Assembly (NCBI RefSeq): GCF_002167005.1
Contig: NZ_NHTN01000016.1
Span: 80,314 to 144,313, forward strand
Direction: 5' to 3'
Source of the DNA: Indiicoccus explosivorum
Lineage (GTDB): Bacteria > Bacillota > Bacilli > Bacillales_A > Planococcaceae
DNA length: 64,000 nucleotides
Under the pieces are notes generated by a model. It saw nothing but the letters and a program-made list of their open reading frames with translations, ran no database searches and was not told the DNA's origin. The translations under genes and the position numbers were made by a program. Positions 28,130 to 36,297 of the stretch are shown piece after piece; within the stretch, counting starts at the first letter, position 1; each line of letters starts with the position of its first letter.

Positions 28130-28221
28130 AGAAGGTGGGAAAATCGTCAAAATAACAAAAGACGACAAATCGGGAACGTACTGTTCCGGAATTTAAAATC
28201 AACTTAAAGGTGGTTGCGCTT

Positions 28222-29439
28222 GTGCTAAAAAGACCGTCAATCTTAGTGCTTGGAGCTGGCTACGGCGGATTGAAGACCGTTGTTGAGCTTCAAAAGGAAT
28301 TCGGGACTGATGAAGCGGACATTACGCTCATCAATAATAATGAATACCATTACGAGACAACATGGCTCCACGAAGCGGCAGCAGGAACGCTTCTTCCGGA
28401 AGAGGTGCGCTACGATATTAAAAACATCATCGATAGCGTGAAAGTGAAATTCGTTAAAGCGACTGTTGAAGGAATTGACGTGGACAGCAAGCGCGTAGCG
28501 ACCGATGCGGGCGACTTCAGCTATGATTACCTCGTCGTCGCCCTTGGATTCGAAGGAGAGACATTCGGCATCCCAGGACTGGATAAATACGCGCTTTCCA
28601 TTGCCAATGTCAGAGCGGCTACGTACATCCGTGAACACATCGATTACCAATTCGCTGTCTGGTCAGCGGAAGAAGTGAAGGACGACAGCCGGCTGACGAT
28701 CGTAGTCGGCGGCGCCGGATTTACGGGCATCGAGTTTCTTGGAGAATTGGCAAACCGGATTCCAGAGCTGTGCAAAGAATTCGATATTCCGAGAGAAAAA
28801 GTCCGGATTCTTTGTGTGGAAGCAGCGCCGATGGTACTTCCAGGATTTGATGAAGAACTCGTGAAATACGCAGTCGGCCAGCTGAAAGAGCGGGGAATCG
28901 AATTCTCGATCGGCACACCGGTCGTCGAGGCCACTCCTGAAGGTGTCATGATCAAGAAGGGCGACGATGAGACCGAATTCATCAAGGCAGGGACTGTGGT
29001 GTGGGCTGCCGGAATCCGCGGCAACCGCTTGATTGAAGAAACTCCGATTGAAAGCAACCGCGCCCGGGTGAAAGTCGACAAAGATCTCCGTGCTCCCGGA
29101 TACCCGGATGTATTCATCGTCGGAGACTGTGCTTTGATGATCAACGAAGAAATCAACCGCCCATATCCACCGACAGCGCAAATAGCTCTCCAGCAGGCAG
29201 AGCAATGTGCAAAGAACATCGCCGCGCTTTCCCGCGGCCAGGAAACGCATGAATTCCACCCGTCCCTGAAGGGCACTGTCTGCTCTCTCGGCGAACACGA
29301 TGCTATCGGTGTCGCTTTCGACCGGAAAGTGACTGGAAAAAAAGCGGCTTTCCTGAAGAAAATGATTGATAACCGCGCCCTTTACATGATCGGCGGGGCA
29401 GGACTGGTCATGAGAAAAGGAAAACTGAACGTTTTTTAA
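28222..29439 (+). CDS. yumB: Type II NADH dehydrogenase (YumB/Ndh type)
   Basis: This 405-residue NADH:quinone oxidoreductase has LVLGAGYGGLK near the start (FAD), VVGGAGFTGIEFLGEL (about 157, NADH) and IVGDCALM (FAD). It feeds electrons from NADH to the quinone pool. GTG 28222 follows AAAGGTGG at eight bases; the in-frame GTG 28210 would overlap that site. It is a full-length paralogue of the Rex-linked gene at 25760. Confidence 0.92.
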   Translation: MLKRPSILVLGAGYGGLKTVVELQKEFGTDEADITLINNNEYHYETTWLHEAAAGTLLPEEVRYDIKNIIDSVKVKFVKATVEGIDVDSKRVATDAGDFSYDYLVVALGFEGETFGIPGLDKYALSIANVRAATYIREHIDYQFAVWSAEEVKDDSRLTIVVGGAGFTGIEFLGELANRIPELCKEFDIPREKVRILCVEAAPMVLPGFDEELVKYAVGQLKERGIEFSIGTPVVEATPEGVMIKKGDDETEFIKAGTVVWAAGIRGNRLIEETPIESNRARVKVDKDLRAPGYPDVFIVGDCALMINEEINRPYPPTAQIALQQAEQCAKNIAALSRGQETHEFHPSLKGTVCSLGEHDAIGVAFDRKVTGKKAAFLKKMIDNRALYMIGGAGLVMRKGKLNVF

Positions 29440-29448
29440 TCATAAATG

Positions 29449-29474
29449 CGGGCTCCCGGACAGGGAGCCTTTTT
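29449..29474 (+). terminator. Terminator after yumB
   Basis: GGCTCCC, five-base loop, GGGAGCC, five T. Confidence 0.8.
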
Positions 29475-29496
29475 GCGTACTAGGGAGGTGGATCAA

Positions 29497-29997
29497 GTGG
29501 CGGAAAATAAGCGAGGGAACGTCTGGCTGGGCGTTGCCGGTCTTGCGGTAGACGAAAACGGAAGATGGCTGGTCGTAAAAAAACGCTACAGCGGCCTTAA
29601 GGGAAAATGGTCATTGCCGGCAGGCTTTGTTAAGCACAATGAGACGGTGGACAGTGCCGTTCTCCGGGAAGTCAGAGAGGAGACGGGATTGGAATGTGCG
29701 GTCACGGGTATGATCGGTTTCCGGTCCGGCGTAATCCGCGGGGAAATCAGTGATAACATGGCGGTCTTTTCACTCCGTCCAATCCGTGCGGCACAGACGC
29801 TGCGGGCGCAGGCCAAAGAAATAGCAGAAGCGAAATGGCTGACGCCCCGTGAAATCGTCGAAGATCCGGATGCGTCCGTAATGCTGACGGAAATGGCCGG
29901 TTATGAGCTTGGCAGCGGGTACCCGATCATCGAAGGAAAAGATCCGGGAGAAGTATTTGGTTATTCGGCTTATAAACTATTTTTCAAAACAATCTGA
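29497..29997 (+). CDS. NUDIX hydrolase
   Basis: A 166-residue NUDIX protein with the box GFVKHNETVDSAVLREVREETG (split here as G..5E..REVREETG), which hydrolyses nucleoside diphosphate derivatives such as ADP-ribose or damaged NTPs. The precise substrate is unknown. GTG 29497 has the perfect site GGGAGGTG; upstream codons back to 29446 lie in the preceding terminator. Family length is typical. Confidence 0.9.
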   Translation: MAENKRGNVWLGVAGLAVDENGRWLVVKKRYSGLKGKWSLPAGFVKHNETVDSAVLREVREETGLECAVTGMIGFRSGVIRGEISDNMAVFSLRPIRAAQTLRAQAKEIAEAKWLTPREIVEDPDASVMLTEMAGYELGSGYPIIEGKDPGEVFGYSAYKLFFKTI

Positions 29998-30026
29998 AAA
30001 ACAAAGGATTAGAGAGAATAATGAAG

Positions 30027-30066
30027 AAAACCTGCTATGTATTCGTTTTCATAGCAGGTTTTTTCG
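30027..30066 (+). terminator. Terminator of the NUDIX gene
   Basis: AACCTGCTATG pairs with CATAGCAGGTT, followed by T6. Confidence 0.85.
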
Positions 30067-30133
30067 GTTGCAGGTGGAGAATGTCGCGTGATATATTATC
30101 AGAAAATTATAAACAAAAAGAGGAGAGATTTAG

Positions 30134-30256
30134 ATGAATTTCAAAAAGAAGGTATCAGCCAACGATTGTCCATATTGTTCAGGAAAAGGATATTTCCAGC
30201 TTCGGCTCGGGGGGTCGGAAACCTGCACATGCTGCTCGGGATCAGGAAAAAAATAA
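30134..30256 (+). CDS. yuiA: YuiA family zinc-hairpin protein (40 residues)
   Basis: A 40-residue protein with two DnaJ-type zinc knuckles, CPYCSGKG (residues 12-19) and CTCCSGSG (31-38), separated by a hydrophobic hairpin. Together they could bind one zinc. The ATG follows AGAGGAGAG, and a 12-bp hairpin terminator follows directly. It fits the YuiA family, which sits beside YuiB in Bacillus; function unknown. It is too short for most gene callers. Confidence 0.85.
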   Translation: MNFKKKVSANDCPYCSGKGYFQLRLGGSETCTCCSGSGKK

Positions 30257-30265
30257 ATGTCAGAG

Positions 30266-30296
30266 AAACCGGTCCTGAAGTCAGGACCGGTTTTCC
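30266..30296 (+). terminator. Terminator of yuiA
   Basis: AACCGGTCCTGA pairs exactly with TCAGGACCGGTT, then T4. Confidence 0.85.
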
Positions 30297-30391
30297 TTAT
30301 TCATGGCAAAGCTGTGAACTGCCATCCGGTTCATTGAAAGGTTTCCGTTAATCGGTTAAACTGATGAAGGAAATGACGGAGGTTGAATGGG

Positions 30392-30721
30392 ATGGAAGGA
30401 TCTTTTTCACTTGTGCAGCTCATTATTTCGATGCTGCTGTTTTTTGTAATGTTCTTTGGAATCGGCTTTTTGCTGAATATGCTGCTGCGGGTGACGTGGT
30501 TTATGGCAATCGTTTATCCGGTGGTGGTGCTGCTGATTATTGATGAAGTGGGCTTCTTTGATTATATCACTGATTCTGGCAGGTCGTTCAGTTTGCTCGG
30601 TGATCGGGCAGCCTCACTTGCGCCCGCCGATATCGCGATCCTGACGGCCGGTTTTGCCGGTGCGGTCACTGCCGGCATTGTCATGAGAATTTTAAGGAAA
30701 ATGGGCTATCGCATGTTTTGA
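30392..30721 (+). CDS. yuiB: YuiB-like membrane protein
   Basis: A 109-residue protein with three membrane segments (about residues 8-28, 36-56 and 84-102), and FGIGFLLNMLLRVTWFMAIV as the conserved family core. It belongs with the YuiB family, function unknown. ATG 30392 follows CGGAGG at nine bases; the in-frame TTG 30383 lies inside the ribosome region. It has its own terminator. Confidence 0.82.
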   Translation: MEGSFSLVQLIISMLLFFVMFFGIGFLLNMLLRVTWFMAIVYPVVVLLIIDEVGFFDYITDSGRSFSLLGDRAASLAPADIAILTAGFAGAVTAGIVMRILRKMGYRMF

Positions 30722-30731
30722 TGGCGCTCCG

Positions 30732-30767
30732 GAATCCTTGCGGGAATTTCCTGCAAGGATTTTTTCA
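30732..30767 (+). terminator. Terminator of yuiB
   Basis: AATCCTTGC pairs with GCAAGGATT followed by T4. Confidence 0.8.
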
Positions 30768-31238
30768 GTTCACTAAATAAAAAGTGACGGATATAAGGAT
30801 GCCGGTCAGTGCACCCATAAAAACTTCGCTGGGAAGATGCCCTAAAAGGGTTTTCAATTCAATGATCTTTTCTTCTTCTTTCTTCTGTGACCAGTTTCTG
30901 CTTTCTTTCAGGAACAGCTGGACATCGGCCCGCAGCTGGTTGATAATGATTGCCTGTTGCCCCGCCTGAAAACGCACACCCGTGGCATCGAACATGACGA
31001 TGACGGCAAACACAGCGGCTACAGCGAACAATGTCGAACCTGTCCCGTGTTCGAAAGCGACAGCGGTAGTAAGCGCCGTAACAGCAGCTGAGTGGGAACT
31101 CGGCATACCGCCCGTAGAAGTGAACAGCGACCAGTTCAGTTCACGTGTCACCATCCAATAAATGGGGATTTTAATGAACTGGGCGAAAAAGATGGCGAAA
31201 AAGGCAAGCCACAGAGGGGAATTCGACAAAAGCTCCAT
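30765..31238 (-). CDS. yuiD: DUF212 / YuiD family membrane protein
   Basis: A 157-residue membrane protein of the DUF212 family (divergent PAP2/vanadium-haloperoxidase-like), with the phosphatase-like stretch GGMPSSHSAAVTAL (SSH) about residue 32-45. The substrate is unknown. ATG 31238 gives the length of Bacillus YuiD; the TTG at 31259 is in frame but has no ribosome site. It is convergent with yuiB and divergent from pepA. Confidence 0.87.
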   Translation of the reverse strand: MELLSNSPLWLAFFAIFFAQFIKIPIYWMVTRELNWSLFTSTGGMPSSHSAAVTALTTAVAFEHGTGSTLFAVAAVFAVIVMFDATGVRFQAGQQAIIINQLRADVQLFLKESRNWSQKKEEEKIIELKTLLGHLPSEVFMGALTGILISVTFYLVN

Positions 31239-31407
31239 TATCAGTAAACAACCTCTCAATCTGTTGAATTAGCGAATTACCGCCAGTATATCACAGATAG
31301 GTAACGGACAATAATGAATACAGCAGAAACTTCGCGGCACGAACTTTAAGGAAAGCCGGCGGAATGATAAACTTAAAAGGAATCTGTTGAACAGGAGGAA
31401 AGATAAT

Positions 31408-32898
31408 TTGAAGATACACGGAGTAACTGAATTGGAAACATTGAAGGCGGATATCCTGATTTCAGGCGTCGACAAGAATTCGCTGAATTCAACGGGAAGG
31501 AAAGAACTGGACCGCCGTTTTGACGGCCGTCTTGCAGGATGGCTGGGCAAGGCGATCAAGACAGAACAAAAAGAACTCACTCAGTTGCCTGCGCTGTCCG
31601 GCGGTATCCCTTCAGTTTTATTCATCGGTCTTGGTGACCGCGCAGATCTGGAGGAAGACACGCTCCGTGAAGCATTCGGTCTGGCTGGGAAGAAGCTGCG
31701 AAAAGAAGGTGCAGCAACGGTGGCGGTCGATATCGATTCGTTCACAGCGGCTGGCATCTCTGCGGAAGATGCCGCTTATTTGACAGCAGAAGGCCTTGTA
31801 CTGGGAAGTTACGAATACCCCGGGATGAAAACCGATCAGCGCGAATCCGCCCCATTTTTGGATGAACTGCTTCTTTTTACAGCTGAAGATTCGGAAGATG
31901 CAACCGCGGCTGCTGAAATCGGGAGAGCATTCGGCTATTCAGTGAATGAAGCCCGGACGCTCGTGAACATGCCGGCCAATGTGCTGACAGCAGTGCGGAT
32001 GGCGGAATACGCGGAAGAACTTGCCCAAGAATATGGCTTCGAAACTGAAATCCTCGGAAAAGCTCAAATGGAAGAGCTCGGGATGGGCGCTATTCTTGCA
32101 GTGAATCAAGGGTCCTCGGAAGAACCGCGGCTGATTGTCCTAAAGTACAAAGCGACCGAAGACTTCAGCGATCCACTTGCGCTTGTCGGTAAAGGCGTCA
32201 CGTTCGATACCGGCGGCTATTCGCTGAAGCCGAAAGATGGGATCGTGGGAATGAAAGGCGATATGGGCGGTGCCGCAGCAGTGCTGGGGGCGATGCGCAT
32301 CATCGGCGAGCTGAGGCCGAACAAAAACGTAATGGCGGTCATCGGCGCGACAGATAATATGGTATCGGGCAATGCGTTTAAGCCGGATGACGTCATCACT
32401 TCCCTGAGCGGCAAAACGATCGAAGTGCTGAATACGGACGCTGAAGGGCGGCTTGTGCTTGCAGACGCTGTTACGTATGCCAAACGGCTGGGAGCAACCC
32501 GGCTGATTGATGTCGCCACGCTGACCGGCGGAGTCATCGTCGCATTGGGGATGGATAAAACCGGTGTACTGACGAACGATGAAGAATTTTTTGAAACCTT
32601 CCTGAATGCATCGAAGGAATCAGGGGAATTTGTCTGGCGGCTGCCGCTCACGGAAAATGATAAAAAGCGGCTGAGGAAAAGTGATGTGGCTGATTTAAAC
32701 AATTCACCGGGCAGAGACGGCCATATGATTTTCGGCGGCGGTTTCGTCGGGGAGTTTGTCGGGGAGACACCGTGGATCCACTTGGATATTGCAGGCACTT
32801 CAAATGCGCCGGCTGCCTATGATTTCGGTCCGAAAGGCGGAACCGGTGTGATGGTGCGCACGCTGGCGATGCTCGTCGAGCAGCTGGAGAGCAAATAA
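31408..32898 (+). CDS. Leucyl aminopeptidase (M17 family)
   Basis: This 496-residue metallo-aminopeptidase releases N-terminal residues from peptides in the cytoplasm. The M17 signature NTDAEGRLVLADA and the metal-binding LVGKGVTFDTGGYSLKP are present. TTG 31408 is preceded by AGGAGG at 11 bases, which falls inside the frame if the upstream TTG (31387) were used; so 31408 is preferred. Corresponds to Bacillus YuiE/PepA. Confidence 0.93.
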   Translation: MKIHGVTELETLKADILISGVDKNSLNSTGRKELDRRFDGRLAGWLGKAIKTEQKELTQLPALSGGIPSVLFIGLGDRADLEEDTLREAFGLAGKKLRKEGAATVAVDIDSFTAAGISAEDAAYLTAEGLVLGSYEYPGMKTDQRESAPFLDELLLFTAEDSEDATAAAEIGRAFGYSVNEARTLVNMPANVLTAVRMAEYAEELAQEYGFETEILGKAQMEELGMGAILAVNQGSSEEPRLIVLKYKATEDFSDPLALVGKGVTFDTGGYSLKPKDGIVGMKGDMGGAAAVLGAMRIIGELRPNKNVMAVIGATDNMVSGNAFKPDDVITSLSGKTIEVLNTDAEGRLVLADAVTYAKRLGATRLIDVATLTGGVIVALGMDKTGVLTNDEEFFETFLNASKESGEFVWRLPLTENDKKRLRKSDVADLNNSPGRDGHMIFGGGFVGEFVGETPWIHLDIAGTSNAPAAYDFGPKGGTGVMVRTLAMLVEQLESK

Positions 32899-32910
32899 CA
32901 GTTAAAAAGA

Positions 32911-32948
32911 AGCAGGCGGAATCCCGAAAGGATTGCCGCCTGCTTTCT
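32911..32948. terminator. Bidirectional terminator between pepA and mrpG
   Basis: AGCAGGCGG (32911-32919) pairs with CCGCCTGCT (32936-32944). A/T runs on both sides make it useful to the plus-strand aminopeptidase and the minus-strand mrp operon. Confidence 0.8.
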
Positions 32949-33312
32949 ACATGTTCCGTTTCTTTTCAGCAATCACTTGCTTCAAATCATCATGCGCCGT
33001 TTCTTTAGCCGGCTGTACACCGGATACATAAGCCGCCCGTCCGATCAGGTGGCCGGACAGCGGCGACGTGATGAACAGGAAGACAATCGCCAGGATAAGT
33101 CGTGAATTGAAATGGCCTTCCGCCAGCCAGAAATAAATGAAGACACCTGCCAGCACCCCGAGAACTCCCAATGTGGCACTTTTAGAAGAAGCATGGGACC
33201 TCGTATAAATATCGGGCAGCCGCACGAGGCCGAGAGCTGTGACCAAACTGAAAATGACGCCGAGGGAAATGAACAGAATGGTTAAGATGTTAACGATCAC
33301 TTCGCCGGTCAA
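32947..33312 (-). CDS. mrpG: Na+/H+ antiporter subunit MrpG
   Basis: A 121-residue subunit of the Mrp complex, which uses proton motive force to export Na+. It has three membrane segments and the conserved RLPDIYTRSHASSKSATLG motif. The gene is last in the operon. Three start codons lie in frame (GTG 33321, TTG 33312, GTG 33300); TTG 33312 is preferred because GAGGTGAGG lies just upstream. It overlaps mrpF. Confidence 0.92.
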   Translation of the reverse strand: MTGEVIVNILTILFISLGVIFSLVTALGLVRLPDIYTRSHASSKSATLGVLGVLAGVFIYFWLAEGHFNSRLILAIVFLFITSPLSGHLIGRAAYVSGVQPAKETAHDDLKQVIAEKKRNM

Positions 33313-33571
33313 AAACCTCACCTCTTTCCAGGAACTTCGCGAACGCAGCTGTCCCGATAAATGCCAGAATACTCATCAAAAGAATGATTTCCAGAAAAAA
33401 CTCAGTTTCGAAAATCAGAGACAGCAAAGCGACAATCGAAATGAGCGATATACCGATCGCATCCAGCGCGACGACCCGATCAGGGACTGTCGGGCCCTTG
33501 ATCAGCCGGATCAGCAAGCCGACGACGGACAGGCTGACAAGGATAAGGGATATCCAGAAAAATATGATCAT
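33290..33571 (-). CDS. mrpF: Na+/H+ antiporter subunit MrpF
   Basis: A 93-residue subunit with three membrane segments and the family stretch RLIKGPTVPDRVVALDAI. Its ATG overlaps the stop of mrpE (ATGA, 33568-33571), so translation is coupled. Length is normal. Confidence 0.95.
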   Translation of the reverse strand: MIIFFWISLILVSLSVVGLLIRLIKGPTVPDRVVALDAIGISLISIVALLSLIFETEFFLEIILLMSILAFIGTAAFAKFLERGEVFDRRSDR

Positions 33572-34047
33572 GAACGGCTCACCTCCAGAATCGCCTGCTC
33601 GAAAGTGTCTTTAATACTTTTGACGGCTTCTTCGATATCGGCCGCATCAATGGCATGGATGTAGAGTTTCTTCTGATCGTCGGATACAGCGAGCACGAGC
33701 GTTCCCGGAGTCAGTGTGATGAGGGAAGACAGCAGCGTCACTTCCCAGTCCCGCCTCAGGACGGTTTCATACTCGAAAATGGCGGGCTGCATATCGAGCC
33801 TTGGTTTAAGAATCAGCAGGAACACCGACACACTGGATAAAAACAGCTCTTTGAGAAACAGGAACACCAGGGATATGACCGCCCATATGCGGAGTACGTA
33901 CAGCCGCTGGGGGAAAAACCTGCGCATACCGAGCAAAAGCAGCAGCCCCAGGAAGTAACCGACGATGAATGTGGACGGTGTAAAAGACACCGTCAAGAAC
34001 ATCCAGACGAGCGCCAGAAAAAAATTTAACAGAATTTGAGCGGACAT
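33568..34047 (-). CDS. mrpE: Na+/H+ antiporter subunit MrpE
   Basis: A subunit of about 159 residues that is needed for full Mrp activity. It has two N-terminal membrane segments and a cytoplasmic C-terminal domain (LTPGTLVLAVSDDQK). Two ATGs are available at 34053 and 34047; the second has the better spacing from AAAGGAG, which forms the end of mrpD. Confidence 0.93.
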   Translation of the reverse strand: MSAQILLNFFLALVWMFLTVSFTPSTFIVGYFLGLLLLLGMRRFFPQRLYVLRIWAVISLVFLFLKELFLSSVSVFLLILKPRLDMQPAIFEYETVLRRDWEVTLLSSLITLTPGTLVLAVSDDQKKLYIHAIDAADIEEAVKSIKDTFEQAILEVSRS

Positions 34048-34053
34048 TGACAT

Positions 34054-35535
34054 CTACTCCTTTAGGACCGCGTCGATATAGAAGGATGGATTCAAGAGAA
34101 CTTCCCCCGCGCCTGAGATCAGCGGCATGAACCATTCTGCGCCAGCTCCGAGAACGATCGTCAAAATGACCATGCCTGCTGCAGGATAAAACATCCGCCG
34201 GAATACCGGTTCTTTGATTTTAACTGTTTCCACGGGGTCTCCCCAAAACGCGTAAAGGAAAATCCGGATCACACTCATCAGGACCAGCAGGGAGGAGGCA
34301 AGGACGAACAGGCTTCCCCATAATTTCAAATCCTCGAATCCTCCTTGGACAATCAGCAGTTTGCCGGGGAATCCGCTGAGAGGCGGGATGCCGGCCAGGC
34401 CGAAGGCGGCGATCAGATAGAACCAGCCCAAGGCGGGTCGGGTCTTCATGAGACCGCCCATTTTCCGAAGGTCGGAAGTGCCGAACAGAATCGCAACGAT
34501 TCCGACAAGGAAAAACAGGGCGGCTTTGATCATCATGTCATGGATGAGGTAGAAGATGGCTCCGTCGATGCCCGCTTCCGTCAGCTGTGCTGCACCGAAC
34601 AGAATGACCCCGACTGCAATGATGATGTTATAGACGATGATCTTCTTAACATCGAAATACGCAAGGGCGCCTATACACCCTGCGGCGATCGTAAGAAGAG
34701 CGACAATGGACAGCAGTTCATGGGTGTATCCCGTGTTCATTGTAAAAAAGAGCGTATAAGTGCGGATGATGGCATACACCCCGACTTTTGTCAGCAAGGC
34801 TCCGAAAAGGGCCAGCACCGGCATGGGCGGTGCATGATAAGAACCAGGCAGCCAGAAATAGAGCGGGAAAATGGCGCCTTTGAAGCCGAACACTACCAGA
34901 AACAGGACGGCGATGACGGTCAAGATGCCGACCGCTTCAATCTGCGGTATTTTCACGGCCAGGTCTGCCATGCTTAGTGTCCCTGTAACGGAATAAAGGT
35001 AAGCGACCGCGGAAACAAACAGTGCCGAAGAAATCACATTGACCAGAATGTATTTAATCGATTCACGGAGCTGCGCCTTTTCGCCTCCGAGGACGATCAG
35101 CAAGTAAGAGGCCATAAGGAGGACTTCGACAAATACGAACAGATTGAAGATGTCACCTGTCGTAAATGCGCCGTTCACACCTGTCAGCAGGAACAGGACC
35201 CCCGGATAATAATAAAATTTCTCCCGCTCTTTCCTTATGCTCTCGAAACTATACAGAACGACAAACAGCGTAATGATGGATGATGTCGACACCAGGAGGG
35301 CGGAAAACAGATCCGAAACAAGTGTAATGCCGAACGGTGCCGGCCAGCTTCCGAGCGTCACTGCCAGAATGCCGCCCGTGTAGACTTCATATATCAGCCA
35401 GAAAGAAGCCAGGACAGTCAATGCGAGCGCACCGGTCGCAACCGCCCGCTGCAGGATGATCCGCTTCGGGAAAAACAGCAGAATGACTGCAAACAGCATG
35501 GGAATCAGCAGAGGAATTAAAGGCAGGTTAATCAT
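34054..35535 (-). CDS. mrpD: Na+/H+ antiporter subunit MrpD
   Basis: A 493-residue subunit homologous to the complex I antiporter-like subunit NuoN, with about 14 membrane segments and the proton-antiporter Pfam signature (YFWLPGSYHAPP). Length equals Bacillus MrpD. It overlaps mrpC by eight bases. Confidence 0.96.
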   Translation of the reverse strand: MINLPLIPLLIPMLFAVILLFFPKRIILQRAVATGALALTVLASFWLIYEVYTGGILAVTLGSWPAPFGITLVSDLFSALLVSTSSIITLFVVLYSFESIRKEREKFYYYPGVLFLLTGVNGAFTTGDIFNLFVFVEVLLMASYLLIVLGGEKAQLRESIKYILVNVISSALFVSAVAYLYSVTGTLSMADLAVKIPQIEAVGILTVIAVLFLVVFGFKGAIFPLYFWLPGSYHAPPMPVLALFGALLTKVGVYAIIRTYTLFFTMNTGYTHELLSIVALLTIAAGCIGALAYFDVKKIIVYNIIIAVGVILFGAAQLTEAGIDGAIFYLIHDMMIKAALFFLVGIVAILFGTSDLRKMGGLMKTRPALGWFYLIAAFGLAGIPPLSGFPGKLLIVQGGFEDLKLWGSLFVLASSLLVLMSVIRIFLYAFWGDPVETVKIKEPVFRRMFYPAAGMVILTIVLGAGAEWFMPLISGAGEVLLNPSFYIDAVLKE

Positions 35536-35875
35536 AGTCTTCAGTTCCTCTCATTAAATTGACATTGTCGGTACCTAATTCCTGATAGGCCCGATAAGCC
35601 AATACAAGGAAAAAGGAAGTGACAGCGAACGAAATGACGATTGCAGTCAGGATCAGTGCCTGGGGAAGCGGATCTGCGTAATCCGCCACCGTCACTCCCT
35701 CCGCGACAACAGGAGGCTTTCTGCCGCCCAAACCGCCCATCGTCAGGATCAGTAGGTGAGCCCCATGGCTGAGTACAGCTGTTCCGATAATGATCCGGAG
35801 CAGGCTTTTGGACAGCATCAGGTAAACGGCTGCCATGAACAGAAATCCGATGAGGACGGACATGAAAATTTCCAC
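35528..35875 (-). CDS. mrpC: Na+/H+ antiporter subunit MrpC
   Basis: A 115-residue subunit homologous to NuoK, with three membrane segments (conserved ALILTAIVI). The GTG start at 35875 follows GGAGAGG at seven bases and overlaps the mrpB stop (TAGTG). Confidence 0.95.
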   Translation of the reverse strand: MEIFMSVLIGFLFMAAVYLMLSKSLLRIIIGTAVLSHGAHLLILTMGGLGGRKPPVVAEGVTVADYADPLPQALILTAIVISFAVTSFFLVLAYRAYQELGTDNVNLMRGTEDYD

Positions 35876-36297
35876 TATTCATCCTCTCCAATCGTTTGAA
35901 TGATAATCATCGTCACACCAACCACAACCAGGAAAACCCCCAGATCGAACAGAGTGGCGCTGTGAAAAGACGTTTTACCGAGAAGCGGCAAGTAAACGTA
36001 TGTGTGGGCGTGCGTGAAAAAAGGCACACCGAACAGGATAGAAGCTGCAGCCGTTCCAAGCGATATCAGCAGCCCCGCTGCTGCTATCTGCACATAATCG
36101 ACCGGTATGATCCGGTTGACCGTTTCAATATCGAACGCGAGCATGAGCAGGACCAGTGCGCCAGCGGCCAGCAGGCCTCCGACAAATCCGCCGCCGGGTG
36201 AATAATGTCCGGCAAAGAAGATGTAGATGGCGAACAGCAGGATGATGAAAACGACTGCTTTTGTGGCTGTCTGGATGATTACATCATTGCTTCTCAT
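35875..36297 (-). CDS. mrpB: Na+/H+ antiporter subunit MrpB
   Basis: A 140-residue subunit (MnhB domain) with four membrane segments and the family core GHYSPGGGFVGGL. It overlaps mrpA by 14 bases; its ribosome site AAGGAAG is inside mrpA. Length is typical. Confidence 0.95.
   Translation of the reverse strand: MRSNDVIIQTATKAVVFIILLFAIYIFFAGHYSPGGGFVGGLLAAGALVLLMLAFDIETVNRIIPVDYVQIAAAGLLISLGTAAASILFGVPFFTHAHTYVYLPLLGKTSFHSATLFDLGVFLVVVGVTMIIIQTIGEDE

Noticed and set aside
28174..28188. GGAAC-N5-GTTCC palindrome in front of yumB
   Set aside because: Only five bases per arm and no known regulator matches; too weak for a separate operator claim.
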